Positions 41,239-50,766 are shown, counted from the stretch's first letter. The stretch is 64,000 bases of DNA from LMUY01 sp965199005 (GCA_965199005.1 CBDAQK010000001.1:248001-312000); one strand, 5' to 3'. Translations and numbers: made by a program. The notes: generated by a model from the sequence alone, not told the origin.

Positions 41239-43833
41239 GTGTCCGTCCAGACCTTCCTTGCCAGCGTTGTCGAACGCTGTGCGCGCCGTGCCGTGATCGT
41301 CGTGCTCGTGGGTGTGTTGTTGGGGGCGGCCGCCGTCGGGCTCGCCAGCCAGCGGCTTGGCATCACGACGGATACCGACGCGCTATTCGCCACCTCCCTG
41401 CCCTGGCGGCAGAACCAGATCGCGTTCGACCGGGACTTCCCCCAGTTCCGCAACATGATCGTCGCGGTCATCGACGCGCAAATCCCCGAAGAGGCGGACG
41501 CGACGGCCGCCGCACTGGCCAGCGCGTTGGCCGCGGATACGGCGCATTTCAGAACCGTGACGCGGCCGGATGCGTCGCCCTATTTCACCACCAATGGCCT
41601 GCTCTTCCTCTCGAAGGAGGAGTTGGGACCGCTGCTCGACCGCACGATCGACGCGCAGCCCTTCCTCGGCCAACTGGTGGCGGACCCCAGCGCCCGCGGC
41701 CTGTTCGCCGCCCTCTCCCTGATCGGCATGGGCGTGGAGCGCCAACAGGCGGATTTGGCCGGGTTCGCTGCCCCGCTGCGGGCGTTCCACGCCACGCTCG
41801 CCGCCGTCCTGGCCGGGTCCAACCAGCCGCTATCATGGCAGTCGCTGCTGGGGGGGTCGCTGGCGGACAAGGCCGGCCCCTACCGATTCGTCCTGACGCA
41901 ACCCAAACTGGACTACAGCGCCTTGGAACCCGGCGGCGCCGCCACCGCCGCCCTGCGCGCCGCCGCTGCCAAGCTGGAATTCGTGGCATCCGGCCAGGCG
42001 CATGTCCGCGTCACCGGCAGCATCCCCTTGGCGGATGAGGAGTTTGCGACGGTGGCCCAGGGCGCCCTCGCCGGGCTGATCGGGAGCCTCGTGCTGATCA
42101 CGCTCTGGTTGTTCCTGGCCGTGCGGACCTGGCGGCTGATCGTGCCTATCCTGATGACCCTGGTGCTGGGATTGCTGCTGACCACCGGGTTCGCCGCGCT
42201 GGCCGTGGGCACGCTGAACCTGGTCTCCATCGCGTTTGCGGTGCTGTTCGTCGGCATCGCTGTGGATTTCGCGATCCAGTTCAGCGTGCGATACCGCGAG
42301 ATGCGGCTGCATTGGGCGGACGCGCACCAGGCGCTGGCCGAAACGGCCCGCCGTGCCGGTAGACAGGTGCTGATCGCCGCCGTGGCCACCGCGGCGGGCT
42401 TCCTGGCCTTCGTGCCCACCTCGTTCAGCGGCGTGGCCCAGCTGGGCCTGATCGCTGGCGTTGGAATGGTGTTTGCGTTCATCTGCACGCTGACCTTCCT
42501 GCCCGCCGCCCTCGCCCTGTTCCGGTCACGGCCTGAGGCTGGCGAGATCGGCTTTACCCGGCTGCGCCCGATGGACGCCGCCATCATGCGGCACCGCCGG
42601 GTCATCCTGGCGCTCTCCGCGTTGCTGGCCGTGGCGGGCGCCGTGGGCGTGCCGTTCCTGAAGTTCGACGCAGACCCGCTGCATACGAAAAACCCGAATA
42701 CGGAGGCCATGATGACCCTGCGGGATCTCATGGCCAACCCGATCACCAGCCCCTACAGCATCGATGCGGTGGAACCGACGCTGACGCAGGCGGCCGAGAC
42801 GGGCCAGCGTGCCAAAGCCCTGCCCCTGGTGGATGACGTGCTGACCCTGGCAAGCCTGGTGCCCGAGGACCAGCCGGCAAAGCTGGCGCTGATCGCCGAC
42901 GCGGCGAATCTGCTGGGGCCGACCCTGGCAAGCCGCACCGCACCCGCGGCCGTCACGGTCGCGGATTTGCGCCTGGCGGCGAAAACTGCCGCCATGGGGC
43001 TGAGCCGCGCCACCGCCAAGCTGCCGCCGGATAGCCCGATCGTTCAAGTGGCCGCCGACCTGCGTGGTCTGGAGGCCGCACCGGACAGCGTGCTGCTGGC
43101 GGCCAACGGGGCGCTCACCCGCTTCCTACCCACCCAGCTTGATCAATTACGCGCGGCACTCGGCGTCCAACCGGTCACCCTACAATCCATCCCGGCCGCC
43201 ATCGCCCGGGATTGGCTGCTGCCCGATGGGCGCGCGCGGATGCAGATCACGCCCAAGCCGGAAGCGAGCGGGGGCCCCGGGTTGGGGCGGTTCGTGGACC
43301 AGGTGAGCGCCGCGGTGCCGGGTGCTGGGGGATCGGCGGTGACGATCATCGCCAGTGCGCGGACCATCATCGCCGCCTTCCGCAACGCCGCCATCGCCGC
43401 CATCGTCATGATCGCCGTGATCCTGTTCGCCACGCTGCGGCGGCCGCTGGACGTGGCGCTGGTGCTGGCACCGCTGCTGCTGTCGGCGCTGCTGACGGTG
43501 GTGGTATGTATAGCGCTGCCCCTGCCGCTCAACTTCGCCAACATCATCTCTCTGCCGCTGCTGCTGGGCGTTGGCGTCTCGTTCAATATATACTTCGTGA
43601 TGAACTGGCGCGCCGGCGAGCATTCCCGCCTCGCCTCCCCTACCGCCCGGGCGGTGATCTTCTCGGCCCTGACCACGGGGACGGCATTCGGCTCGCTGGC
43701 CTTGTCGCGGCATCCGGGGACGGCCAGCATGGGTGAATTGCTGCTCATCAGCCTTGGCTGCACGCTGCTATCGACCCTGATTTTCGTTCCGGCTATCTTG
43801 GCAACGCTGCGGCCACCCAGCACCCCGGGGTAG
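41239..43833 (+). CDS. hpnN: hopanoid-associated RND (MMPL) transporter HpnN
   Basis: An 864-residue RND-superfamily membrane protein with two repeats of one plus five helices around large periplasmic loops. LGITTDTDALFATSLPWRQNQIAFDRDFPQ after the first helix and FDADPLHTKNPNTEAMMTL after the seventh resemble HpnN, which moves hopanoids to the outer membrane. The helical core segments IAFAVLFVGIAVDFAIQFSVRYRE and IISLPLLLGVGVSFNIYFVMNW carry the proton-path polar residues. I place the start at the GTG at 41239, at the end of a GGGGGTAAA site; the longer frame from 41101 adds an Arg-rich, unconserved stretch. No other hpn or shc gene is nearby. Confidence 0.82.
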   Translation: MSVQTFLASVVERCARRAVIVVLVGVLLGAAAVGLASQRLGITTDTDALFATSLPWRQNQIAFDRDFPQFRNMIVAVIDAQIPEEADATAAALASALAADTAHFRTVTRPDASPYFTTNGLLFLSKEELGPLLDRTIDAQPFLGQLVADPSARGLFAALSLIGMGVERQQADLAGFAAPLRAFHATLAAVLAGSNQPLSWQSLLGGSLADKAGPYRFVLTQPKLDYSALEPGGAATAALRAAAAKLEFVASGQAHVRVTGSIPLADEEFATVAQGALAGLIGSLVLITLWLFLAVRTWRLIVPILMTLVLGLLLTTGFAALAVGTLNLVSIAFAVLFVGIAVDFAIQFSVRYREMRLHWADAHQALAETARRAGRQVLIAAVATAAGFLAFVPTSFSGVAQLGLIAGVGMVFAFICTLTFLPAALALFRSRPEAGEIGFTRLRPMDAAIMRHRRVILALSALLAVAGAVGVPFLKFDADPLHTKNPNTEAMMTLRDLMANPITSPYSIDAVEPTLTQAAETGQRAKALPLVDDVLTLASLVPEDQPAKLALIADAANLLGPTLASRTAPAAVTVADLRLAAKTAAMGLSRATAKLPPDSPIVQVAADLRGLEAAPDSVLLAANGALTRFLPTQLDQLRAALGVQPVTLQSIPAAIARDWLLPDGRARMQITPKPEASGGPGLGRFVDQVSAAVPGAGGSAVTIIASARTIIAAFRNAAIAAIVMIAVILFATLRRPLDVALVLAPLLLSALLTVVVCIALPLPLNFANIISLPLLLGVGVSFNIYFVMNWRAGEHSRLASPTARAVIFSALTTGTAFGSLALSRHPGTASMGELLLISLGCTLLSTLIFVPAILATLRPPSTPG

Positions 43834-43910
43834 GGCCTGCGCATACACGCCGTGCGGCAGCGGCCAACGGGCGATTCCTCTGTGATCCGGGTTAAGTCTG
43901 TGAAATATGC

Positions 43911-43939
43911 TTGATTGCTTTCGCGCTTCAGCCAACATA
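43911..43939 (+). promoter_or_regulatory. sigma-70-type promoter of the Bax-inhibitor-1 family gene
   Basis: TTGATT at 43911-43916 and AACATA at 43934-43939 are separated by 17 bp. They lie 43 bp before the ATG at 43983, with GAGGA at 43966-43970 in between. The rest of the 149-bp spacer after hpnN shows no terminator. Confidence 0.5.
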
Positions 43940-43982
43940 GGGGCTGAGGGCATATCGCCCATTTTGAGGAAACACATAGGCC

Positions 43983-44753
43983 ATGGCCTACATACCCGAG
44001 TCTCGGCCGTATGCTCCGGCCAGCGCCGCGAACGCCGCGGTGCTCGATGCCGGCCTACGCGCCTACATGCTCCGCGTCTACAACTGGATGACGTCCGGCC
44101 TGCTGCTGACCGGCATCGTCGCCTACGGCGTTGCGAACACCGAACTTATCAACCTCTTCTACCCGGTTGTGCAGACTCAATTCGGCTTGCACCGGACGCA
44201 GGGGCCACTGGCCATCGTGGCGATGCTGGCACCGCTGGCTTTCGTGCTGGTGTTGTCGTTCGGGGTGAACAAGCTGTCGCGAACGGCGGTTCAGGGCATT
44301 TTCTGGGCGTTCTGCGCCGCCATGGGCGCCAGCCTAACATCGATCTTCATTGCGTATAGCGGCGAGTCGATCGTGCGGACGTTCTTCATAACGGCCGGCA
44401 CGTTCGGCGCGATGAGCCTGGTCGGCTACACGACCAAGCGTGATCTGTCCGCAATGGGCTCGTTCCTGATGATGGGCCTGTTCGGCATAATCCTCGCCAG
44501 CGTGGTGAACATGTTCATCGGCAGCAGCGGCCTGCAGTTCGTCATCAGCATCGTCGGCGTGCTCGTTTTCGTGGGCCTGACCGCGTACGACACGCAGCGC
44601 ATCAAGCTGACCTATACGCAGTATGCCTATGCCGAAGGCCCCGACCAGGCTGGCAAGCGCAGCGTCTACGATGCGCTCAGCCTCTACCTCAACTTCATCA
44701 ACCTGTTCATGCTCCTGCTGCAACTGACCGGCAACCGTAGCAGCAATAACTAA
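43983..44753 (+). CDS. Bax inhibitor-1 / YccA family membrane protein
   Basis: A 256-residue integral membrane protein with seven predicted helices. The N-terminal RAYMLRVYNWMTSGLLLTGIVAY opens the BI-1 domain, GIFWAFCAAMGASLTSIF lies in the middle, and the C-terminal FVGLTAYDTQRIK holds the conserved acidic residue of the pH-sensing calcium-leak site. Bacterial members (YbhL, YccA, YetJ) act as proton-dependent ion leaks or FtsH modulators. It has its own promoter and is closed by a clear terminator, so it is monocistronic. Confidence 0.92.
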   Translation: MAYIPESRPYAPASAANAAVLDAGLRAYMLRVYNWMTSGLLLTGIVAYGVANTELINLFYPVVQTQFGLHRTQGPLAIVAMLAPLAFVLVLSFGVNKLSRTAVQGIFWAFCAAMGASLTSIFIAYSGESIVRTFFITAGTFGAMSLVGYTTKRDLSAMGSFLMMGLFGIILASVVNMFIGSSGLQFVISIVGVLVFVGLTAYDTQRIKLTYTQYAYAEGPDQAGKRSVYDALSLYLNFINLFMLLLQLTGNRSSNN

Positions 44754-44775
44754 CCAGCCGCTTCGGCTTGATCGA

Positions 44776-44806
44776 GGCCTCTGGACTGGCGTCCAGGGGC
44801 CTTTTT
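44776..44806 (+). terminator. Rho-independent terminator of the BI-1 gene
   Basis: GGCCTCTGGAC (44776-44786) pairs with GTCCAGGGGCC (44791-44801), one G-T pair, 4-nt loop, and TTTTT follows at 44802-44806. It is only 5 bp from the acylphosphatase stop on the other strand and may serve both converging transcripts. Confidence 0.9.
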
Positions 44807-44811
44807 CATGC

Positions 44812-45078
44812 CTAGCGTCGTGTGAAGCCGGGCTCCGTCGGCGGGTCCGCCCAGTCCTCTTCGATTTGGCTGACTGCCGCCATGCGGGGGCCGCGGCGGC
44901 AGGACCGCAATAGCTCCTCCACGGCATCCGCCTCGCCATACACCAACGCCTCGACCGATCCGTCGATCCGGTTGCGTACCCAACCGTCAACCCCCAGAGC
45001 GCGGGCCTTTTCCACCATCCAGTCGCGGTAGCCTACCCCCTGCACGCGCCCGGCGATCACCACGATCTTGGCTCTCAC
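44812..45078 (-). CDS. acyP: acylphosphatase
   Basis: An 88-residue acylphosphatase, hydrolysing carboxyl-phosphate mixed anhydrides such as acetyl phosphate. The phosphate loop is GRVQGVGYR with catalytic Arg18; Asn36 in GWVRNR is the second catalytic residue. GSVEALVYG follows. The C-terminus is longer than usual only by a short Arg-rich tail. The GTG at 45078 overlaps the ATP12 stop (GTGA). It is the last gene of the minus-strand run that starts at the ribosomal cluster. Confidence 0.93.
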   Translation of the reverse strand: MRAKIVVIAGRVQGVGYRDWMVEKARALGVDGWVRNRIDGSVEALVYGEADAVEELLRSCRRGPRMAAVSQIEEDWADPPTEPGFTRR

Positions 45079-45776
45079 CGCACGAGTTCCATGAAGCGGG
45101 CGGCATCGGCGAGGTCCTGGGCGATATGGCGCTGGCGCCGCTCCGCAGCGTCGTCGGTGCCCCATTGCTCGATCTGAAACAGCTCATCCACGCGGGACAA
45201 ATCGTGCGCCTCCCCCGGGGTCAGTTCACCGCGCGACAAGGCAAGCCCGAGCACCAGGCTCCCCAGTACGGGGACGGCGATCCCCAATCCGCCCAGCACC
45301 CACCCACTTTCTGCCGCCACCGCCCGGCGGAGTGCCGTCAGCGCCGCTGGGTGCTGGCGGATGTGGATGATGCCGGTGGTCACGGTCAAGACCGCCCCGA
45401 GCGTCACCCGTGACCAGTCCAACCATGGCCGCCACGCGAGTTCCTGCCGCGCCACCAGCGCAGGTGGAGTGCTGGCGCGGTAGCATAGCAAATCCGTCTC
45501 CCCATAGGCGGCAATGGCGGCGGCCGTCGGCGCCGGGTCGGGCACGATGCGAAGCTGCGCGGTGCCCGCCAGCCGGGTGAGCGGCACGTCGGCATAGTCC
45601 ATCTCGCCGGTGACCAACCCGGCCGCCTGCCATTCCGCCGCCACGGCCTCGGCCAAGGCGGGCTGCGGCACCAGGAGCGGGGGGCCATTGGGCAAGCGGA
45701 GCGGCTTGCCATCCAGTGTGACGCCCCACCCATCCTCCGACTGCACAGCCCGTGCCTGCGTCCAGACACGCTTCAT
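45075..45776 (-). CDS. ATP12-family chaperone for F1-ATPase assembly
   Basis: A 233-residue ATP12-family protein. The N-terminal strand TLDGKPLRLPNGPPLLVPQPALAEAVAAEW is the family signature, PLTRLAGTA follows near residue 66, and ETDLLCYRA near 93 is strongly conserved. In mitochondria ATP12 binds the F1 alpha subunit before assembly; the alphaproteobacterial homologue is presumed to do the same. It overlaps both the asmA-like gene and the acylphosphatase by 4 nt. Confidence 0.9.
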   Translation of the reverse strand: MKRVWTQARAVQSEDGWGVTLDGKPLRLPNGPPLLVPQPALAEAVAAEWQAAGLVTGEMDYADVPLTRLAGTAQLRIVPDPAPTAAAIAAYGETDLLCYRASTPPALVARQELAWRPWLDWSRVTLGAVLTVTTGIIHIRQHPAALTALRRAVAAESGWVLGGLGIAVPVLGSLVLGLALSRGELTPGEAHDLSRVDELFQIEQWGTDDAAERRQRHIAQDLADAARFMELVR

Positions 45777-47944
45777 CGCAGCAGGCTCCGCAGCAGATCG
45801 GCGGGCTTGGCGGGTTTGGCGGCAACGGTTTCGGCCGGCAACGGGCCAGGCCGGCCATCACGGGCCGCCGTCAGTTCGGCGGTGCAGCTCTCCGCCGGGC
45901 CAGCGAGACCCCCGATCACCACGCCGACCCGGCCGGTTCCGCCGGATGGATCGAGCGCCACGACGGGCCGGCGCATCGAACCCTCCACCCGAACCGGGGC
46001 GGAGACGCCAGCGCCCCCCAGCCGCAGCAACGGGCGCAGATGCAGCGCCAGCGTTTCATCACGCAAATTCAGCGTGCCGCCACCCTCCACGAGCAGGCGG
46101 GCGCTATCCAGCTTCAAAACGGGCAAGGTGACCTGCCCCGATAGCGCATCCGCCCGCAGCGCCAGGCAGCGGACATGACTACGGCCATTCGGGTCCAGCT
46201 TCGCGCCCGCCGAGCGCATCACATCACCCAACACGGCTGAAAGGGCTGCGTTGGACACATTCCCATCCACCATCGCGATCCCAACATGGCCATCCAGACT
46301 GGCTGCCAAGGCGTGGGGTGTCGTGCCCGAGGCATGCAGCGCCACGTCGAGTTCCACCGTCGCATCGGACCCGCCCGGCAGGCCGAGCCCGCGGAGCAAC
46401 GGGTCCAGCGCAAACCCACCGGAGCGGAGATTCAGAATCACCGGCGGCGTGGGCACGCGAGAGTCCACGCTGGTGGAGAAGTCCACCCGGCCCTCCGGCG
46501 CCTGGGCGGACGCCGGGTCGATCCGCAACACGCCATCCTGCAACACGACATGCCCGGCCACGTTCCGGTAGTCGGCCCCGCCCGCGCGCAGAGCACCGAT
46601 GGAAAGCTGAAGGTCCGCATCCGCCAACTGCAGAATGCCCCAGGGTATTGGCACATCCGAGAAGATGCGGGGTGGCGCCGGTGTTGTGGGGAGAGGAACC
46701 GAGGCTGGCAGGGCGGGGCCCGGTATTGATGGGGCTGCGCGGACCGCCTGCCCCCCCCGCAGCGCACGAAGCGCGTCCAGGTCTAAACGGGTGGAGACCA
46801 GCGTTCCCCGCACCGCCATGCGCGGCGTGGCCGTGACCGCAACGTCACCGGCCAGGTCCCCGAGCGCGGATGACAGGTGCAAGCCGCGCAGCCCCGCGCC
46901 CGACCCTGCTGGAACCAACCCGCTCGCGACCTGCCAGGGCGCCCCGGCAAGGGCGCCCTCCGCCTCCAACCGGGCGGGCTGGCCTGCGGGCCAGCTTAGC
47001 GACAGGTGGCCGAGCGTCGCGCCCGGCAGAAACCGTCCCAAATCCGCCGCGCCAAGCTGGACCGACACATCCTGCGGCAGCCCCCCTGACTCCGGCAGCG
47101 TGGCAGCGAAATGGATGTCGCGCATGGGCGGCCACGCGGGGTGCTGCAGCAGCGCACCCAAGCGGGCCAGATCGGGCACGCTCGCCTCGACCCGGCCAGA
47201 CAGGCGGCGCGCCACGGGATCGGCAGTCCCATCCAGCGCCACGGACGCCTCGCCCAGGGTCGCCGTCAGCTTGACTGGCCATGCTCCGGGGACGGCGCCG
47301 GTGAGTTGCGGCAGCGTGCCGAGAGTCGCGTCCACTTTCACGGGCGTGCCGTCCGAAACGGCGTCAGCCACCAAGTGAACCGGGCCGTCGCCGGCCTGCA
47401 TCGACGCACGGGATACGTCGGCGGTGATGGTCCGCCCGGTCACGCCATCATGCCAGGTCACCCGGCCTGCCTCGATGTCCATTCTATCCAAGGCCGTCAC
47501 GGTCTTCGGCCGGGGTGTGGATGGGGTGGCAGGGCCGGGCGAGACCACCGCCGGACGGTCGAACTGCCAATTGCCTCGGCCGGCGGCATCCGTCTCGATG
47601 AGGATATCCGGCCGGACCAATGTCAGCCGTGTGACTTCCACCCGCCGGGCGAGCAGCGGCCAAAGCTCGAGCTGCGCCTCGATCCGGCCGGCCGTGGCCA
47701 TGGTTGGCTGGCTGCCGCCAGGCATGTTGGCGAAGGAAACGTCCTCCGCCTCCAATGTCGGCATAAAGGACCAGCCCAGATGGATCGGCCCAGCCAAAGT
47801 TAGCTCCCGCCCGGTGGCCCGCCGAACCGCCTCGGCGATGCGGGTCTTCTGGCCATTCGGGTCGAAGGACATCGCCAGCGCGGCGGCAGCAACCACCAGC
47901 ACGGCCGGAACAGCCACGAGTGCGATCACCCAGCGTTTCGTCAT
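45773..47944 (-). CDS. AsmA-family protein
   Basis: A 723-residue envelope protein of the AsmA/TamB-like repeating beta-groove superfamily, thought to move phospholipids between membranes. The N-terminus has one membrane anchor (WVIALVAVPAVLVVAAAAL), followed by the AsmA start RRATGRELTLAGPIHLGWSFMPTLEAEDVSFAN; the C-terminal part contains the repeat DGNVSNAALSAVLGDVMRSAG and LPVLKLDSARLLVEGGGTLNLRDETLALHL. A Pro-rich stretch lies near residue 400-420. The ATG at 47944 is used; a GTG at 47950 is in frame. It lies 24 nt after the pseudouridine synthase. Confidence 0.85.
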   Translation of the reverse strand: MTKRWVIALVAVPAVLVVAAAALAMSFDPNGQKTRIAEAVRRATGRELTLAGPIHLGWSFMPTLEAEDVSFANMPGGSQPTMATAGRIEAQLELWPLLARRVEVTRLTLVRPDILIETDAAGRGNWQFDRPAVVSPGPATPSTPRPKTVTALDRMDIEAGRVTWHDGVTGRTITADVSRASMQAGDGPVHLVADAVSDGTPVKVDATLGTLPQLTGAVPGAWPVKLTATLGEASVALDGTADPVARRLSGRVEASVPDLARLGALLQHPAWPPMRDIHFAATLPESGGLPQDVSVQLGAADLGRFLPGATLGHLSLSWPAGQPARLEAEGALAGAPWQVASGLVPAGSGAGLRGLHLSSALGDLAGDVAVTATPRMAVRGTLVSTRLDLDALRALRGGQAVRAAPSIPGPALPASVPLPTTPAPPRIFSDVPIPWGILQLADADLQLSIGALRAGGADYRNVAGHVVLQDGVLRIDPASAQAPEGRVDFSTSVDSRVPTPPVILNLRSGGFALDPLLRGLGLPGGSDATVELDVALHASGTTPHALAASLDGHVGIAMVDGNVSNAALSAVLGDVMRSAGAKLDPNGRSHVRCLALRADALSGQVTLPVLKLDSARLLVEGGGTLNLRDETLALHLRPLLRLGGAGVSAPVRVEGSMRRPVVALDPSGGTGRVGVVIGGLAGPAESCTAELTAARDGRPGPLPAETVAAKPAKPADLLRSLLR

Positions 47945-47968
47945 AGCCACCCCTGGACTGCCGGCCCC

Positions 47969-48967
47969 TTATCTAGGGACGTGCAATAGCCGCGTCACTG
48001 CCGGGGCCGGCGGGGCATTGAAACCCAGTGTGTGGAAGGTGTCACGCATATGCGGCGGCAGGTCGGCGGCGACTTCGATCGTTCCGCCCGCCGGATGCGG
48101 CAGCACGAGCGAACGCGCGTGCAGATGCAGCCGGTCCGCCAACCCCTCCACATAGCTGCCGCCCGAGCCATTATCCCGCGGCTGGGCGTATTTGTCGTCG
48201 CCGACGATGGGCGTGCCGAGGCTGACGCAGTGCACGCGCAATTGGTGCGTACGCCCTGTCAGCGGCTGCAATTCCAGCCAGGCCAGCTTGCGCCCGGCGG
48301 CGTCCAGCATGCGGTAGTTGGTGTAGGCGCGCTGGCCTTCCTTATCCTTGCGGTCGGTTGGGATCGTGCGGTCGCCGAACGTGCCGGAAATGCGCTTCAG
48401 CGGCTGGTCGATCTGGCCTTCCTCCGGGTCTGGATGGCCGACGACCACCGCCCAATAGGTCTTCTCCGCCTCCCGCGTGCGAAACGAGGCGGCCAGCTTC
48501 GCCGCCACACCTGGCGTGCGCGCCAGCACGATGACCCCCGAGGTGTCACGGTCCAGCCGGTGCACCAGGCGGGGGCGATGGCCGCCATCCCGCAGCGCAT
48601 CCAGCATGCCATCGAGGTGGCGGGTAATGCCGGGTCCGCCCTGGGTGGCGAGCCCGGAGGGCTTGTTGAGCACGATCAGATGCTCGTCGCGATGAAGCAC
48701 CATCCGCTCCATCTCCTTCACATCCGCCACGGACACGCTGGGGGGGCGAGCATCCGGTTCGGCGGGCATGCCGGGGGGAACCCGCACGGCCTGGCCGGCC
48801 GCCAGACGCAGGGATGCTTCGACGCGATGGCCATCGACGCGGATTTGCCCGGTGCGGCAAAGCTTTTGCAGCGCCCCCTGGGTGAGCGCCGGGTAGTGGC
48901 GGCGGAAGAAACGGTCCAGGCGGATATCGGCCTCGTCATCCGTTACGGTTTGGATGGAGACGCTCAT
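47969..48967 (-). CDS. RluC/RluD-family 23S rRNA pseudouridine synthase
   Basis: A 332-residue pseudouridine synthase. Residues about 10-70 form an S4 RNA-binding domain (IRLDRFFRRHYPALTQGALQKLCRTGQIRVDG). The catalytic aspartate is in LVHRLDRDTSGV near residue 135. LQPLTGRTHQLRVH and the C-terminal HLHARSLVLPHP are typical of RluC/RluD. RluC modifies 23S positions 955, 2504 and 2580 in E. coli; which site is modified here cannot be decided. The ATG at 48967 overlaps the rarA stop by 4 nt. Confidence 0.9.
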   Translation of the reverse strand: MSVSIQTVTDDEADIRLDRFFRRHYPALTQGALQKLCRTGQIRVDGHRVEASLRLAAGQAVRVPPGMPAEPDARPPSVSVADVKEMERMVLHRDEHLIVLNKPSGLATQGGPGITRHLDGMLDALRDGGHRPRLVHRLDRDTSGVIVLARTPGVAAKLAASFRTREAEKTYWAVVVGHPDPEEGQIDQPLKRISGTFGDRTIPTDRKDKEGQRAYTNYRMLDAAGRKLAWLELQPLTGRTHQLRVHCVSLGTPIVGDDKYAQPRDNGSGGSYVEGLADRLHLHARSLVLPHPAGGTIEVAADLPPHMRDTFHTLGFNAPPAPAVTRLLHVPR

Positions 48968-50298
48968 TCCGGCCTCTCTGCACGTTGCCGCCGCAGCGCT
49001 GCCCAATGCGTCATCCGCCGGCCCAGCTCCCGCTCGAAGCCGCGGTCCACCGGGTGGTAGAACGACTGCCGCTCCATACCCGGCGGGAAGTAATCCTGGC
49101 CGGAGAACGAATCTTCCGCATCGTGGTCGTAATTGTACCCCGCACCATAGCCAAGCTCCTTCATGAGCTTGGTCGGGGCATTCAGGAGGTGGCTCGGCGG
49201 GGCCAGGCTGCCGGTTTCCCGCGCTGCCCGCATGGCCTGGCCGATGCCGGCATAGAGTGCGTTCGATTTCGGCGCGGACCCTAGATAGACCACGGCCTGG
49301 GCGATGGCCAACTCACCCTCCGGGCTGCCCAGGCGCTCGTACGTCTCCCAAGCGGTCAGGGCCTGTACCAGCGCCTGCGGGTCCGCCAACCCCACGTCCT
49401 CCGACGCAAACCGCACCAGGCGGCGCGCGATGTAGCGTGGGTCCTCACCCCCGGTCAGCATGCGCGCATACCAATACAGCGCGGCATCCGGGTCCGACCC
49501 CCGCAACGATTTATGCAGGGCGGAGATGAGGTTGTAATGCTCCTCCCGGTCCTTGTCGTACAGCGCAGCCCGCTTCGCCAGCAGTTCCGACAGGGTGCCA
49601 GGGTCCAGCGGTGGCGTGTCCACAGGCAGGGCGTGCAACTGCTCCGCCATATTGAGCAAATACCGGCCATCGCCGTCGGCCATCGCCCGCAAAATGTTGC
49701 GCGCCTCGAGCGTCAGCGGCAACGCCTGGCCGGCCTCGGCGCGGGCGAGCAACTGGTCCAACGCGGCGTCGTCCAAGCGGCGCAGCACCAATACCTGGCA
49801 GCGCGAGAGCAACGCGCCGTTCAGGGCGAAGGAGGGGTTTTCCGTCGTGGCGCCCACGAGGACGACGGTGCCATCCTCAACCACGGGCAGGAAGCCATCC
49901 TGCTGCGCGCGGTTGAACCGGTGGATCTCGTCGACGAAGAGCAGGGTCGATTGCCCGGCGCCACGGCGGCGCTTCGCCTCCTCGAACACCCGCTTCAAAT
50001 CCGCCACGCCGGAGAACACCGCCGAAAGCTGAACGAAATGCAGGCCCGACGCGGCGGCTAACAGCCGTGCAATCGTGGTCTTCCCGACGCCGGGCGGTCC
50101 CCAGAAGATGAGCGAGGCCAAGGACTGGCGCGCCAACATGCGAGTGATGGTGCCTTCGGGGCCGAGGAGGTGATCCTGGCCCACCACGTCCGACAAGGTC
50201 TGCGGGCGCAACCGGTCCGCCAGCGGCCCCGTCGCGACAGCCGCGCCGGCTTCAGCCTCGTCAGCCGCGAACAAATCCGACGCCGCCCGGCGCGCCAT
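48964..50298 (-). CDS. rarA: replication-associated recombination protein RarA (MgsA)
   Basis: A 444-residue AAA+ ATPase that acts at stalled replication forks and gaps. Walker A is WGPPGVGKTT, Walker B LLFVDEIHRFNRAQQDGFLP, and sensor 1 VGATTENPSF. The C-terminal tetramerisation part contains RGSDPDAALYWYARML and GEDPRYIARRLVRFASEDVG, which are diagnostic of RarA/WRNIP1. The ATG at 50298 follows directly a GTG at 50301 that overlaps the stop of the upstream gene; either could initiate. Confidence 0.95.
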   Translation of the reverse strand: MARRAASDLFAADEAEAGAAVATGPLADRLRPQTLSDVVGQDHLLGPEGTITRMLARQSLASLIFWGPPGVGKTTIARLLAAASGLHFVQLSAVFSGVADLKRVFEEAKRRRGAGQSTLLFVDEIHRFNRAQQDGFLPVVEDGTVVLVGATTENPSFALNGALLSRCQVLVLRRLDDAALDQLLARAEAGQALPLTLEARNILRAMADGDGRYLLNMAEQLHALPVDTPPLDPGTLSELLAKRAALYDKDREEHYNLISALHKSLRGSDPDAALYWYARMLTGGEDPRYIARRLVRFASEDVGLADPQALVQALTAWETYERLGSPEGELAIAQAVVYLGSAPKSNALYAGIGQAMRAARETGSLAPPSHLLNAPTKLMKELGYGAGYNYDHDAEDSFSGQDYFPPGMERQSFYHPVDRGFERELGRRMTHWAALRRQRAERPE

Positions 50299-50762
50299 CA
50301 CGAGACAGCCGCGCTACAGGCCGGCCCACGCTGCACCGTGCTCGCGGCATGCCCCGCTTCATCCTCCAACGAAAACAGCACGTCGCCCAAGGTGAGCGCC
50401 GCCAGGCTCGCGCCGTCGTACCCCTCGAGCGTGCCGCCATTGTCGATCGGATGCGGCGTCAGGCTGCCATCTGCCTCCCGCTTGATTAACCTGCCGCATA
50501 GGGTGAAGCCCAACTTGTCGTGCAACGGGACGGTCGCGACAAAACTGTCTTCGGGGTGCGCGGTATCAACGTGCAGGGTACCGGCAAGCACGCCCGCGAA
50601 GTAGACGGCGATGGTTTCGTCCTGTTGGCCGGCCCCGAGGTGGTCGACGACCGTCACAGTGGTGCGCCGCAGACTGGGCACCGCGGCATCCTGCGCGCGA
50701 ACGCCCCCGGCCAGGAAAAACCCGGCCGCGGCGACGAGCGCTGCGCGGCCGGTCCGCCTCAT
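50298..50762 (-). CDS. secreted hypothetical protein
   Basis: A 154-residue protein starting MRRTGRAALVAAAGFFLAGGVRAQDA, a clear signal peptide cleaved after Val-Arg-Ala. The mature part looks like a small beta-rich domain (TTVTVVDHLGAGQQDETIAVYFAGVLAGTLHVD) with two cysteines (CGRL and GPAC). I do not recognise the family. It starts 4 nt after the rplQ stop and its stop overlaps rarA, so it is read from the ribosomal operon. The longer frame to 50870 overlaps rplQ and is rejected. Confidence 0.65.
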   Translation of the reverse strand: MRRTGRAALVAAAGFFLAGGVRAQDAAVPSLRRTTVTVVDHLGAGQQDETIAVYFAGVLAGTLHVDTAHPEDSFVATVPLHDKLGFTLCGRLIKREADGSLTPHPIDNGGTLEGYDGASLAALTLGDVLFSLEDEAGHAASTVQRGPACSAAVS

Positions 50763-50766
50763 CGTA

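Noticed and set aside
50301..50301. GTG at 50301 as the rarA start
   Set aside because: It would give the usual 4-nt coupling with the upstream stop, but the adjacent ATG at 50298 is the more usual start; the difference is one residue.
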